Positions 1 through 10,183 of a DNA stretch of 59,686 nucleotides are shown here, piece by piece. Each line of letters begins with the position of its first letter. Position 1 is the stretch's first letter. Below the pieces are notes generated by a model. It saw only the letters and a list, made by a program, of their open reading frames with translations, ran no database searches and was not told where the DNA came from. This DNA comes from Candidatus Tumulicola sp. (GTDB lineage: Bacteria; Vulcanimicrobiota; Vulcanimicrobiia; Eremiobacterales; Eremiobacteraceae). The position numbers and the translations under genes are program-made. Location: the NCBI GenBank assembly GCA_035601835.1, contig DATNNM010000001.1, positions 1 to 59,686 on the forward strand. The letters run 5' to 3'.

Positions 1-1
1 C

Positions 2-91
2 GGGCACGGCGGCGGTGAGGGCGGCGGTGGTGGTGGCGGCTGCGGCGGCTACAGCGGCGGTTGTAGCGGTGGCGTTTGTGGGGGTGGCTAA
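2..91 (+). CDS. 3' end of a Gly/Cys-rich protein (partial)
   Basis: An open frame enters from the left edge and encodes 29 residues, mostly glycine with three cysteines and one tyrosine, before a TAA at 89-91. Gly-rich tails dotted with Cys are common at the C-terminus of several bacterial membrane or secreted protein families, but nothing diagnostic remains. The low-complexity composition could also arise by chance in GC-rich DNA. The stop lies inside the longest possible frame of the next gene, so the two would overlap by 16 bases if that gene starts at 76. Confidence 0.35.
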   Translation, partial: GHGGGEGGGGGGGCGGYSGGCSGGVCGGG

Positions 92-2505
92 AGGCGTTGC
101 CTGCAGCGCGTAGAGCCTGTGCCGCTCTGGTCGTCGCGCTCGCGCTTGCCGCGTGCGCCAAGCAGCAGCAGGCGGTGCAGGCGACATCAAGCGCGACGCC
201 TACTGCGGCTGCGGCCCCAACCATGACGCCTGCAGCTGCGCAAACGGCGTCGCCGCAAGCCGTCGGAAGCGAGACACCTTCGCCGACGCCGACCCCAAGC
301 CCGAATATGCTCACGTTCGAGCAGGGCGCGATCATGCGCGCGTGGCCGCCCACCGAAAAGGATAACGCTCCCGCGGGATTCCTCGCCGGGCAGGGTTGGG
401 AGTGGAAATCGCGCGCCGGCGCATCTGGACCGTTCACCTTCGTGTTCGAGTTTCCGGTGCCGACGAGCATCGAGCGCATCGAGTTGACCCGGCGATCGGG
501 AACGCCGCCCCCAAGCCCTCAAGAGCCCAACACCGAATCGCTGCACCTCGAGGGATCGAGCACCGCAGGAGACTCCGGCTACAGCGACCTCGGCACGTTC
601 CAAATCAAAGCCGATAGCCAGCCGGAGGCGCAGTCGATCGCGCCGGGAGCCAAAGCCCGCTGGCTGCGCGCGACCATCCAGCCGCCGAGCGGCGAACAGG
701 CAGCAGACCTCTCAGAACTCGCGGTGTACGGCACGCCGGACGCAAACCTGGCGAACAAGCCGCTTGCCGGCACGTGGTTGCTGTTCTGGAATCCGGAGAG
801 CACCGACGATCCCATGTTTGCCTCCGGCAAGCTCACGGACTCACCCGATTGGAAAAAGAACAACGCTCAGCACTACTTGTGGAAGATCATCCAAAAGGGT
901 TCGGAGCTTCGCGGTATCGAGTGTGACGAAAGGGGCGGTTTCTACGAGGAGATCGGCGCCACGCAGGACGGGCCACACATCACGTGGGTGCCGATCGGCG
1001 TCCGCACCGAGCGGAATCCCGGCATTCTCTATCCTGAAGGCAACGTGCTCGTCGGCGGCGGCCGCAGCAACTATATCGCCATGCGCATCAGCGACGCCAA
1101 CAACTGCAATCCGCCCAGCAAGCCGTACGGACACGGCAAGAAAGTGCTCGTGCTGACGCCCAACGCCGACGCCGGGCAATACTTGCCTTATGAGTTCGCG
1201 TCGCGCGACGATCCGCTCTACAACGGCTTTCGCTACATCCCCGGATACGCCGCGCTCTTCCAAGCCTCGGAACTGGCCGGCATCGATACCGTCGCCCTGA
1301 TCGACGTGTGCGGTGCCGAGAGCGAATTTGCGAAGTGGCAATCGGCCTCGTTCAACGATTTTATCGCGGCAGGGCATAAGCTCATCATCCAAGACTCGGA
1401 CGCGTGCACGAAGACCGGCTACTCGTTCTTGCCGTATCCGTTTACGACCTCAAACCCGGGCGCGCGCGGAGAGCACGGCAAGAATCTGATCCTCGTCGAG
1501 TCGAGCACCCTGGGCAGCGACAAGACCGATCCGGCCCACTTCATCGACGCGACCGCGTATGCGAAAAGCTTGTACAATCAACTCGGCGACGCCAACACCG
1601 TGACGTCGCAGGATCCGCATTGGTGCGGACACTTCTTCGGAACGAACGCGCTCAACGTCAATGGATTCATGCACATGTTCGCGACGTATGGGCGCGGAAT
1701 GATCATCTACGACGGATTCGATCGCGACGACAACTCAGTCCCGGAGTACCAAAAATTGGTGCGCCTCGAGCTGCAGCAGAAAGTTCCATACGACTTCAAA
1801 TGCACGCAGCTGGTCACCAGCGGATTTCTCGTGTCGCCGTCTGTCGAGCAAAAGCTCATGCCCGGCGCTGCCAAGACGCTGAAGTTCCCGCTCGAGGTTC
1901 TGGCCAACCAGGGCTATGCGGGTACGGTGACGCTGGCGGCGGCAGCCCCGCCGGATGCGCCGTGGCACACCGCGCTTTCAAAGACTGAGGTCGAGCTCAA
2001 GGGCGATACCAAGCCGTTTGTGTTGTCGCTCGACGTTCCGGCGAAGGTCAAAGCCGGCCGTTACATGTTCACCGTCACCGGCACGGATGCGAAGAATCAA
2101 GCCGCGCACGCGACCATCGTGCTGCTCGTCAGCAAGCCGGCGCTCGAGAGCGCTTTGACCAAGAGCAAGCGCATCCGCATCTACGGCATCCACTTCGACT
2201 TCAACAGCGCCACGGTCCGACCGGAGTCCGGACCGGTGATCCACGAGATCGCTGACGCGCTAACGCATCACCCGGAATGGAAGCTCACGATCGAGGGTCA
2301 TACCGACAACGTCGGCGGCAACGCCTACAATCTCGACCTGTCGAAACGGCGCGCCGCCGCGGTCAAGGCGATACTGGTGGCGCAGTATCGTATTCCAACG
2401 GCGCGGCTTGCCACTGCGGGATACGGCGCGACACGCCCGGTCGCGACGAACAATACAGACGCCGGCCGCGCGCTGAACCGCCGCGTCGAACTCGTGCGGC
2501 AATAA
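76..2505 (+). CDS. OmpA-domain lipoprotein with discoidin-like domain, paralog 1
   Basis: The 809-residue protein is probably an envelope lipoprotein anchored to peptidoglycan. The N-terminus carries an Arg-Arg n-region, a hydrophobic stretch and a lipobox ending LAAC, giving a lipidated Cys near residue 27. A Pro/Thr/Ser-rich linker follows to about residue 77. Residues 85-225 resemble a galactose-binding (discoidin, F5/8C-like) beta-sandwich, 230-590 are an unassigned domain, and 600-690 look Ig-like. From about 700 there is an OmpA domain with the conserved HFDFNSA and EGHTDNVGG motifs and a final NRRVELVR. The start is uncertain: TTG 76 gives the longest frame, while TTG 97 gives a shorter signal like that of the paralog at 2610. 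Domain calls other than OmpA and the lipobox are inference. Confidence 0.85.
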   Translation: MWGWLKALPAARRACAALVVALALAACAKQQQAVQATSSATPTAAAAPTMTPAAAQTASPQAVGSETPSPTPTPSPNMLTFEQGAIMRAWPPTEKDNAPAGFLAGQGWEWKSRAGASGPFTFVFEFPVPTSIERIELTRRSGTPPPSPQEPNTESLHLEGSSTAGDSGYSDLGTFQIKADSQPEAQSIAPGAKARWLRATIQPPSGEQAADLSELAVYGTPDANLANKPLAGTWLLFWNPESTDDPMFASGKLTDSPDWKKNNAQHYLWKIIQKGSELRGIECDERGGFYEEIGATQDGPHITWVPIGVRTERNPGILYPEGNVLVGGGRSNYIAMRISDANNCNPPSKPYGHGKKVLVLTPNADAGQYLPYEFASRDDPLYNGFRYIPGYAALFQASELAGIDTVALIDVCGAESEFAKWQSASFNDFIAAGHKLIIQDSDACTKTGYSFLPYPFTTSNPGARGEHGKNLILVESSTLGSDKTDPAHFIDATAYAKSLYNQLGDANTVTSQDPHWCGHFFGTNALNVNGFMHMFATYGRGMIIYDGFDRDDNSVPEYQKLVRLELQQKVPYDFKCTQLVTSGFLVSPSVEQKLMPGAAKTLKFPLEVLANQGYAGTVTLAAAAPPDAPWHTALSKTEVELKGDTKPFVLSLDVPAKVKAGRYMFTVTGTDAKNQAAHATIVLLVSKPALESALTKSKRIRIYGIHFDFNSATVRPESGPVIHEIADALTHHPEWKLTIEGHTDNVGGNAYNLDLSKRRAAAVKAILVAQYRIPTARLATAGYGATRPVATNNTDAGRALNRRVELVRQ

Positions 2506-2515
2506 CCACGCTGGC

Positions 2516-2600
2516 ATGTAGGGTTCCGATCGAAGCTCGGATGTAGTTATGTAGCGTTCCGAGCGAAGCTCGGATGTAGTGCCGGGGCTTTAGCCCCGGA
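2516..2600 (+). repeat. Cluster of three palindromic repeats (B, B, A)
   Basis: Three copies of short palindromic repeats sit head to tail between the two OmpA paralogs. Two are type B (ATGTAG, then GTTCCGA, then a TCGGA arm) at 2516-2541 and 2549-2574. The third is type A (TGTAGTGCCGGGGC, loop TTTA, then GCCCCGGA) at 2575-2600. Type A can form a near-perfect stem. The last copy ends nine bases before the ATG of the next gene, so its 3' arm runs into the AAGGA ribosome-binding site. No coding function is seen. Confidence 0.85.
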
Positions 2601-2609
2601 AAGGATTCG

Positions 2610-4982
2610 ATGCAAAAGGCGCTTCTGGTGGTATTTGCGGCGATTCTAATCGTCGGCTGCGCGAAGCAGCAGGCAGCAGTGCAAGCGACGCCGAGCGCCA
2701 CAGTCGCGGCGACCACCACGCCGGGAGAAGGCGCCAGCGAGTCGCCGCAGCCGGCTGAAAGCGTGACGCCTTCGCCGACCCCAACTCCGACGCCCGTGCC
2801 CAACCTGCTCGCGCAGAGCGCGATCGTGCGCGCATGGCCTCCAACAGCCGCCGACAACTCGCCCGCAGCGCTGCTCAACGACGAGCAATGGCAGTCGGCA
2901 CCGGGCGCGACCGGCACTCTGATCTTTGTCTTCGAGCTGGCGGCGCCGGCGAGCGTCGGACAATTCGTCCTTTCGCCTTCCAGCACACCGGCGACCGACC
3001 CGCAGAAGGTGAGGGTCGAAGGTTCGTTGAGCGGCGCCGATACGGGCTACAGCGACATCGGCACGTTCACGATCGATTCCACGGGCAACGTCACGACCTT
3101 CCCAGTCGAGCCGCCGGCGCACGCGCGTTGGCTGCGAGTCTCGTTTGAGCAGCGCGGCACAACAGGCACGACGCTCCACCAATTCGAGGCGCATGGCGTG
3201 CTCGACGCGATCGCGCCGGCGAAGCCGATGGCTGGTACATGGCTGCTCGATCAGTGGACGAAGATGCCGAAGGCGACCGATGCGATGTGGAAACTGCCGG
3301 GCAGGCTGCCGCAAAGCTTCGATTGGAAGGCCTTTAAAGACTCGCACTCGCTGCTCAAGGTCATCGCGCTCGGGAACGAGTTCCGGGCGCTCGAGTGCAT
3401 CGACCTTGGCACAAGCGGGATCGGCTACTCGGGCACGCAAGCCCTCACCCAGGACGGCGCAACTGTGCTTTGGCAATCCATCGGCGAGCGCATGACCTTC
3501 GGACCCGGAACGCTGAACGTCGAAGGCAACGTGCTCGCAGGGAGCGGATACATGGCGCTGCGCCTCAGCGACGCCGTGAAGTGCAACCCGCCAGCGCCTC
3601 CCAAAGGCCACGGCAAGCCGGTGCTGGTGCTGGCTCCGGGCGGCGATCCGACCACGTTTTCGCCCTACGATGATCCCGAGACGTACCCTGGCTTTCGTTT
3701 CATTCCGCAATATGTAGGACTCTTCGAGCCATCGCAACTAGCGGGGATGGACAGCGTCATCCTGCTCAACGTGTGCGACGGGAGCACGATCTTCGCGAAA
3801 GCCCAAGCATCCGCGCTGCTCGAGTTCGTCGCCTCCGGGCACAAACTCATCATCCGCGACGCCGACAGCTGTACGCAATCGGGCTACGCTTTCATGCCGT
3901 ACCCGTTCACGACGAACAACCCCGGGGCAAAAGGCAACCACGGCAATAACCTCGTCCTCGTGGAATCGAGCGAACTCGGCAGCGGCGACCGCGGCGACCG
4001 TGCGCATTTCATCGACGCGAGCGCCTATGCGAAACATCAATGGAATCAGCTGGGCGACGCGAATACCGTCATTTCGCAGGATTCCCACTGGTGCGGACAT
4101 CTATTCGGCACGAACTCGAACGGCGTGAACGGCTTCATGGAGATGTTCGCTCCGTACGGTCGCGGCCTTCTCATCTACAATGGATTCGACGTCGACGACT
4201 GGCGCGTTCCCGACTACCGGAAGCTCGTCAAATTGGAGCTCTCGCACCCCGTGCCTTACAACCCGCCCTGCACGCAGCCGGTTTCGAGCAGTTTCTTGGT
4301 CTCGCCATCGACGAACAGGCAGCTCGCGTCGGGCACAGCGTCTCGGCAGAAATTCGATCTCATGGTGCTCGCCAATCAGGGCTACGCCGGCTCGGTCAGT
4401 CTCGTCGCCAAAGCGCCGGCCGAGGCGCCGTGGGTCACAACGCTTTCGAAAAGCCAGGTCGAGCTCAAGGGGGACACCAAGCCGCTGACATTCTCGATCG
4501 ACGTTCCGGCGGACGCGCGACCGGGCTCGTACTCTTTTTTGGTCAAGGGCATCGACGCGAAGGGGCAGTCGGCGCAAGCGACCATCACGCTGACCGTGGC
4601 CAACCCACCGCCCAAAAAGATCGAGCGCGCGCTCGAGAAGAGCAAGCGTATCGCCATCTACGGCATCCATTTCGATTTCAACAGCGCGACGGTGCGCAAA
4701 GAATCGCAGCCGGTCATCCGCGACATCGCCGACATACTCAAACAGCATGCGGATTGGAAGCTGACGATCGAGGGTCACACCGACAACGTCGGCGGCGCCG
4801 CCTACAATCTCGATCTTTCGAAGCGGCGCGCCGAAGCGGTGAGGAGTATCTTGGTGACACGCTATGCCATAGCGGCGGCTCGGCTGTCCTCGGCGGGTTA
4901 CGGCTTCACCCACCCAAAGGCGTCTAACGCCACCGAAGCGGGTCGCGCCGAAAACCGCCGCGTGGAGCTGGTCCGCCGCTAA
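2610..4982 (+). CDS. OmpA-domain lipoprotein with discoidin-like domain, paralog 2
   Basis: The 790-residue protein is a tandem paralog of the gene just upstream, with the same domain order. It has a lipoprotein signal ending IVGC (Cys near residue 17), a Thr/Pro linker, a discoidin-like domain, a long unassigned central domain, an Ig-like domain, and a C-terminal OmpA domain from about residue 683 with the HFDFNSATVR and EGHTDNVGG motifs. The central domains of the pair share blocks such as GHKLII, DSDACT/DADSCT, PYPFTT, DPHWCGH/DSHWCGH and YGRG. ATG 2610 is supported by AAGGA six bases upstream. The stop overlaps the stop of the convergent gene by two bases. The central domain could be a degenerate glutamine-amidotransferase-like fold, but that is a guess. 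Confidence 0.88.
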   Translation: MQKALLVVFAAILIVGCAKQQAAVQATPSATVAATTTPGEGASESPQPAESVTPSPTPTPTPVPNLLAQSAIVRAWPPTAADNSPAALLNDEQWQSAPGATGTLIFVFELAAPASVGQFVLSPSSTPATDPQKVRVEGSLSGADTGYSDIGTFTIDSTGNVTTFPVEPPAHARWLRVSFEQRGTTGTTLHQFEAHGVLDAIAPAKPMAGTWLLDQWTKMPKATDAMWKLPGRLPQSFDWKAFKDSHSLLKVIALGNEFRALECIDLGTSGIGYSGTQALTQDGATVLWQSIGERMTFGPGTLNVEGNVLAGSGYMALRLSDAVKCNPPAPPKGHGKPVLVLAPGGDPTTFSPYDDPETYPGFRFIPQYVGLFEPSQLAGMDSVILLNVCDGSTIFAKAQASALLEFVASGHKLIIRDADSCTQSGYAFMPYPFTTNNPGAKGNHGNNLVLVESSELGSGDRGDRAHFIDASAYAKHQWNQLGDANTVISQDSHWCGHLFGTNSNGVNGFMEMFAPYGRGLLIYNGFDVDDWRVPDYRKLVKLELSHPVPYNPPCTQPVSSSFLVSPSTNRQLASGTASRQKFDLMVLANQGYAGSVSLVAKAPAEAPWVTTLSKSQVELKGDTKPLTFSIDVPADARPGSYSFLVKGIDAKGQSAQATITLTVANPPPKKIERALEKSKRIAIYGIHFDFNSATVRKESQPVIRDIADILKQHADWKLTIEGHTDNVGGAAYNLDLSKRRAEAVRSILVTRYAIAAARLSSAGYGFTHPKASNATEAGRAENRRVELVRR

Positions 4983-5704
4983 GCCTGCAGCGCCGCCACG
5001 AATTCGCGAACGGCCGAGGCATCAGCCGTGCCATTCGCGCCGTCAATCGTGACGAAACCGCGGGCTCCGGCCGGCGCCCGCGGCGGCGTGCCGTTGAGAT
5101 AAGCGACGAGCAGGACGGTTTCGGTCAGGAGCGGCGCCCACTCACCGGGCGAGGCGGCGAGCGCGCCCAGCGGCAATGCGCAGCGCAACCACGCTGAATC
5201 GCATTCTTTGAGCGCGCGCTTGCAGTCTTCCGGCGTCGCGACGAGCATGCCGCCGGTCGGCTCGAGCGCGAGCGTGACATTGCGCAGTTTTGCGTGGCCG
5301 CTCGCGTGCTTCAAACCGCGGATGAGCTCGCGCCACGCGATGCCGGGAGACCCGGAAGCAGCGCCGCATGAAAAGCGGACCAGCGGTGCGCCGATGGCGA
5401 GTGCGACGTCGAGCGCTTCTTTGATTTGCTCGACGTCGGAGTCGACGTTCGCCCCGAACGCGACTTCGGACTGGGCACCGGCGACCGTCAGAGCGCGGTC
5501 CACGCAGAGCTTTTTGATCTGAGCGAGATATTCGACGTCAGTGCGAGGGAAGTGGGAAACGCACGGCTCGATCCCGTCCAGTGGCAGATCGCCGGCGCAC
5601 AGGTCGATCCACTCGAGCTGCGTCATGGAGCCGTCGCGAAAGGCTTGAGCGAATGGACGCGAACTGCACGAAACCTGCATGACCTGCCCGGCGTTCTGCG
5701 GCAT
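4979..5704 (-). CDS. Sugar isomerase / xylose-isomerase-like TIM-barrel protein
   Basis: The frame encodes about 241 residues resembling the AP-endonuclease-2/xylose-isomerase-like TIM-barrel family. Visible features are an N-terminal beta strand ending in SCSS, a WIDLCAGDLP segment, a GAPLVRFSCG strand, and an ALEPTGG strand placing a Glu where the family usually binds metal. Members interconvert sugars or act in inositol metabolism; the substrate here cannot be told. ATG 5704 is used, but ATG 5680 (starting MQVSCSS) matches family N-termini well and may be the true start. It is divergent from the phosphatase gene, 39 bases away, and convergent with the OmpA paralog. Confidence 0.72.
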   Translation of the reverse strand: MPQNAGQVMQVSCSSRPFAQAFRDGSMTQLEWIDLCAGDLPLDGIEPCVSHFPRTDVEYLAQIKKLCVDRALTVAGAQSEVAFGANVDSDVEQIKEALDVALAIGAPLVRFSCGAASGSPGIAWRELIRGLKHASGHAKLRNVTLALEPTGGMLVATPEDCKRALKECDSAWLRCALPLGALAASPGEWAPLLTETVLLVAYLNGTPPRAPAGARGFVTIDGANGTADASAVREFVAALQA

Positions 5705-5743
5705 GTAGGTGCACGCCCTTCGAGCGGGCGAAATGAGCCCCTC

Positions 5744-6235
5744 ATGGCAAAGACCGAAAGACCGCTCGTGCTCTTCGTGTGCCAAGGCAACATTTGCCGA
5801 AGCCCGATCGCCACGGCGCTGGCCGCCGACGCAGCGCAACGCGTTGGACTCGATATCGAAGTGGCGAGCGCGGGGACGTCCGCACTCATCGGCGATCCAG
5901 CCGAACCTGGCGCGCTCGCGTGCATCGCGGAGCTGGGTTTGGACATCGGCGCCCACCGCGCGCGCCAAGTCACGCCTGAAATGATCGAGGGCGCGATCTT
6001 CGTGGTCGCGGCGACCGCAGCGCAACGCGACTGGCTGCAGCGCTTGGTTCCGGAACGGCGGGATCGCATCGCCTCCTTTGGAGACATCACGTCGCTCGGC
6101 GACATCCCGGACCCGTGGGGGCGAAATTCCAGCGAGTACCGGCGCGTGCGCGCGCTCATCGAAGAGGGCATGCCGGCGCTGATGGCCGCCGTGCGCGAGC
6201 GCCACAGCGCGGCAAAGGGCGCGCCCTCGCGTTAG
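5744..6235 (+). CDS. Low-molecular-weight protein tyrosine phosphatase family protein
   Basis: The 163-residue cytosolic protein has the P-loop CQGNICRS at residues 13-20, i.e. the CX5R signature of low-molecular-weight phosphatases, near the N-terminus as expected. A downstream IPDPWG motif around residue 121 supplies the general-acid Asp. Bacterial members act as protein arginine or tyrosine phosphatases or within cell-wall and capsule operons. Here the next gene is rpiB, an arrangement also known from Firmicutes, where YwlE-type phosphatases sit beside rpiB and glyA. Specificity (pTyr versus pArg) is not resolved. ATG 5744 is chosen because the conserved domain begins directly after it; the longer frame upstream is antisense to the isomerase gene. 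Confidence 0.9.
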   Translation: MAKTERPLVLFVCQGNICRSPIATALAADAAQRVGLDIEVASAGTSALIGDPAEPGALACIAELGLDIGAHRARQVTPEMIEGAIFVVAATAAQRDWLQRLVPERRDRIASFGDITSLGDIPDPWGRNSSEYRRVRALIEEGMPALMAAVRERHSAAKGAPSR

Positions 6236-6258
6236 CGGAACGGACGCAACGTAGGATC

Positions 6259-6729
6259 ATGTCCAAAAAAGTCTTTCGCATCGCCGTGGGCTGCGATCAC
6301 GCCGGCTTCCTTTACAAGACCAAAATAGCGGAGCGTCTGCGCGCTTTAGGTCACGAAGTCGTTGATTTCGGCACCTACTCAACGGACCCGGTCGACTATC
6401 CGCTCGTCGGTTTCAAGGTAGGCGAAGCCGTCGCCGGCGGCGAGTTCGAGCGCGGCGTCTTGGTGTGCGGTTCGAGTTTGGGCATCGCCATCGCCGCCAA
6501 CAAGGTCAAGGGCGTGCGCGCCGTGCCGATCAGCGAGCCGTATTCAGCGCGCCTTTCGCGCCAGCACAACGACGCGAACATCATCTGCTTCGGCGAACGG
6601 CTGACCGGCTGGGAGATGGTCGAAGAATGCCTCGACGTCTGGCTGCACGCGGAAGCGGAAGGCGGGCGGCACGCGCGCCGCGTCGGCGAGATCAACGACT
6701 ACGAACCGGCGGGCAAGGAGCGGGTATAG
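6259..6729 (+). CDS. rpiB: Ribose-5-phosphate isomerase B
   Basis: The enzyme interconverts ribose 5-phosphate and ribulose 5-phosphate in the non-oxidative pentose phosphate pathway. The 156-residue product is normal for the RpiB/LacAB family. It begins with the GCDHAGF motif (residues 11-17) and has the catalytic Cys in VCGSSLG near residue 70, followed by [26 protein letters not shown] is the conserved phosphate-binding stretch. ATG 6259 is preceded by TAGGAT; longer upstream frames only overlap the phosphatase. glyA follows after one base, so the two are almost certainly co-transcribed. Confidence 0.95.
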   Translation: MSKKVFRIAVGCDHAGFLYKTKIAERLRALGHEVVDFGTYSTDPVDYPLVGFKVGEAVAGGEFERGVLVCGSSLGIAIAANKVKGVRAVPISEPYSARLSRQHNDANIICFGERLTGWEMVEECLDVWLHAEAEGGRHARRVGEINDYEPAGKERV

Positions 6730-6730
6730 C

Positions 6731-7980
<1,250 letters not shown>

Positions 7981-7984
<4 letters not shown>

Positions 7985-8688
7985 CGCATGCTGAGGCCGG
8001 ACTGAAATCCGGCACACCACATGCTTTTGCGAACCTCACGCTCGTCGAGCACCCGCTCGTACAGGATAAGCTAGGCCGGCTGCGCGACGCTGCGACTCCC
8101 GACAAAGAATTCCGGGAGCTCTGCACCGAGCTCGCCACGCTCGTGGCGTTTCCGGCGACCGCCGACCTCGAGACGACCGAGACGACGGTGGCCACGCCGC
8201 TGGACTGGTGCCCTGCCCAAAAATTGACGCGCGTCCCCCTGCTCGTGCCGATCCTGCGCGCCGGTCTCGGACTCGTGCCGGGGTTCCATGCGCTGATGCC
8301 ACAAGCGCACGTCGCCCATATCGGCGTGTATCGAGATCCCGATACGCTGGAGGCCGTGCCGTACTATTTGAACCTGCCTGACGATCTTCGCGGGCGCCGC
8401 GCTTTCGTGCTCGACCCCATGCTCGCGACCGGTGCGTCGGCGGTGGCGGCCGTCAACCTGCTGGTCGAACGCGGTGCAGCGATCGAGGACCTGCGTCTCA
8501 TCGCATTGATCGCAGCGCCCGAAGGCGTGTCACGCGTCTGTGCGGCGCACCCGAGCCTCAAGATGTTCTCGTGCGCCCTGGACAAGCATCTGAACAGCCA
8601 CGGGTACATCATTCCGGGTTTGGGCGACGCCGGCGATCGCCTTTTCGGCCGCGGCGCCGGACGAGTTCCGCAGACGCGCGCGCGATGA
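7981..8688 (+). CDS. upp: Uracil phosphoribosyltransferase
   Basis: This salvage enzyme makes UMP from uracil and PRPP. The frame encodes 235 residues, about 25 longer than the usual 208-210. The core shows the PRPP-binding motif [10 protein letters not shown] and the uracil-binding C-terminal [19 protein letters not shown] 7981 overlaps the glyA stop (GTGA); no later start in frame leaves the conserved [14 protein letters not shown] block intact. Codons 6-13 are made by a palindrome (7996-8013) related to the type A repeats, so the N-terminal extension looks repeat-derived. The stop overlaps the next ATG (ATGA). Confidence 0.93.
7996..8013 (-). repeat. Type A-like palindrome inside the 5' end of upp
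   Basis: GCCGGA and TCCGGC arms of six bases flank a six-base loop. Read on the minus strand, with flanking GTG and TGCCGG, it resembles the type A repeat but with a shorter inner stem. It lies within the upp reading frame and encodes the peptide AGLKSGTP, comparable to the PGLKPRHY that type A encodes when read in the same direction at 54701. Homology is inferred from pattern, not from an alignment score. Confidence 0.55.
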
Positions 8689-9158
8689 AAGAAGTTTTGG
8701 CCCAAAAGCCCGGGTCCGCGGACGCCGATCGGCCTTCATGGGACGAATACTTCATCGCCATCACCCGCGCAGTCGCCACGCGCGCGACCTGCTCGCGCCG
8801 CTCCGTCGGCGCGGTCATCGTCAAAGACAAACGCATTCTGGCGACCGGCTACAACGGCGCGCCGGTCGGCATGCGCCACTGCGACCACTCCGACGGCGGC
8901 GACATGCGCAACGGCCATTGCACCCGCTCCACTCATGCCGAGCAAAACGCGATCGTCCAGGCCGCACGCTACGGCATCCCGATCGCCGGCGGCTCGATGT
9001 ATTGCACCGATAGCCCCTGTCTGACGTGCGCGAAACTCGCCATCAATGCAGGGCTCGTGCGTATCGTGTATGAGGACGCCTATCCGGACGAACTCGCCGC
9101 TCAGATGTTGTTCGAGGCCGGGGTGAAAGTCGAGCGCATGGGCGGGAGCACGGCGTGA
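8685..9158 (+). CDS. Deoxycytidylate deaminase (ComEB-type)
   Basis: The 157-residue zinc enzyme probably deaminates dCMP to dUMP, the substrate for thymidylate synthase. The deaminase signature is complete: HAEQNAI with the His zinc ligand and catalytic Glu, then PCLTCAK with the two Cys ligands. An extra CDHSDGG/HC segment between SVGAVIV and HAEQ is typical of the dCMP deaminase/ComEB group rather than cytidine deaminases. ATG 8685 overlaps the upp stop in ATGA form, and the stop overlaps the GTG of the next gene. Flanking glyA and upp fit a nucleotide-metabolism operon. Confidence 0.92.
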   Translation: MKEVLAQKPGSADADRPSWDEYFIAITRAVATRATCSRRSVGAVIVKDKRILATGYNGAPVGMRHCDHSDGGDMRNGHCTRSTHAEQNAIVQAARYGIPIAGGSMYCTDSPCLTCAKLAINAGLVRIVYEDAYPDELAAQMLFEAGVKVERMGGSTA

Positions 9159-10183
9159 TCCAGTTCGCGCACTTCGACTTCAATATCTACGTCATGTGCG
9201 GCGCGACGTTTGCCGTGGCGCTCATCGTCTGCCTGCTGTTCACGCCGCTCGTGCGTCGCATGGCCTTCAAGGTCGGCGCCTTCGATCAGCCCGACGGCGA
9301 CCGGCGCGTCCATGTCGAACCCACGCCGCGCCTCGGCGGCATCGCCATCTACCTGAGTTTCATGTTGTCGCTGTTCGTCATCCTCAATATCGCGCTGAAC
9401 AACAACCTCGTGATCGTGCGTTTCTTGAGCGACCGCGACCTCGCGCACATCATCGGCTTGCTCTTCGGCGGAACGCTCATGATGGGAGTCGGGTTGTGGG
9501 ATGACATCATGCATATGAGCCCGCAACGCAAATTCGCAGCGCAGTTCGTCGTGGCGCTCATCGCAACCGTGCTGTACGGCTTCACGATCTATCATTTGAA
9601 GATCCCGTTCATCGGTCCAGTCGATCTCGCGTGGTTCGGCATCCCCTTCTCGTTGTTCTGGTACCTCGGCATGGTCAACGCCATAAACTTCCTGGACGGG
9701 CTGGACGGCCTCGTGGCAGGTTACGCCGCGATCGCCTGCGTCAGCCTCGCGATCGTATCGATCATGCACGGACAGTATCTGGTGGCGATCATCGCCTCGA
9801 CGCTGGCCGGGTCCGCGCTCGGCTTCTTACCTTATAACTACAATCCGGCGCGCATCTTCATGGGCGACAGCGGCGCGCTCTTCATCGGCTTCGTGCTGGC
9901 CAGCATCGGGGTGATGGGCACCGAGAAGGAAGCGGTCGCCATTTCGCTGGCCGTGCCGCTGCTCGTGCTGGCCCTGCCGATCCTCGACACCGCAAGCGTC
10001 ATCGTTCGCCGGATCCGCAACCGCACGCCCGTGTTCGCCGCGGACCGCGAGCACATGCATCACCGCTTGCTCGATCTCGGGCTGTCGCAACGTCAGGCGG
10101 TCATGCTGTTCTACGCCGTCGGCGGCCTGCTCGGCGCCGCGGCCATCGCGCTCTCGCGGTTTGGGGGATCGCGCACCTTTTGA
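9155..10183 (+). CDS. wecA: WecA-like undecaprenyl-phosphate sugar-1-phosphate transferase
   Basis: This polytopic membrane protein of 342 residues belongs to the MraY/WecA/TagO polyprenyl-phosphate hexose-1-phosphate transferase family, which loads the first sugar on undecaprenyl phosphate. About ten hydrophobic segments are visible. Cytoplasmic signature loops are present: PTPRLGG near the N-terminus, NFLDGLDGL with the catalytic Asp pair, FMGDSGALFIGF, and HMHHRLLDLG near the C-terminus, which favours the WecA/TagO group over MraY. GTG 9155 overlaps the deaminase stop. The next gene makes UDP-ManNAc from UDP-GlcNAc, so the pair points to a polysaccharide or wall-polymer linkage unit. The exact sugar is inferred. 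Confidence 0.9.
   Translation: MIQFAHFDFNIYVMCGATFAVALIVCLLFTPLVRRMAFKVGAFDQPDGDRRVHVEPTPRLGGIAIYLSFMLSLFVILNIALNNNLVIVRFLSDRDLAHIIGLLFGGTLMMGVGLWDDIMHMSPQRKFAAQFVVALIATVLYGFTIYHLKIPFIGPVDLAWFGIPFSLFWYLGMVNAINFLDGLDGLVAGYAAIACVSLAIVSIMHGQYLVAIIASTLAGSALGFLPYNYNPARIFMGDSGALFIGFVLASIGVMGTEKEAVAISLAVPLLVLALPILDTASVIVRRIRNRTPVFAADREHMHHRLLDLGLSQRQAVMLFYAVGGLLGAAAIALSRFGGSRTF

Noticed and set aside
2646-3737. Long minus-strand ORF (363 residues)
   Set aside because: It is an Arg-rich shadow of the OmpA paralog; such antisense frames are common in this GC-rich sequence and occur under most genes here.
5426-5743. Upstream extension of the low-molecular-weight phosphatase frame
   Set aside because: This stretch is antisense to the isomerase-like gene, and the phosphatase domain starts at 5744.
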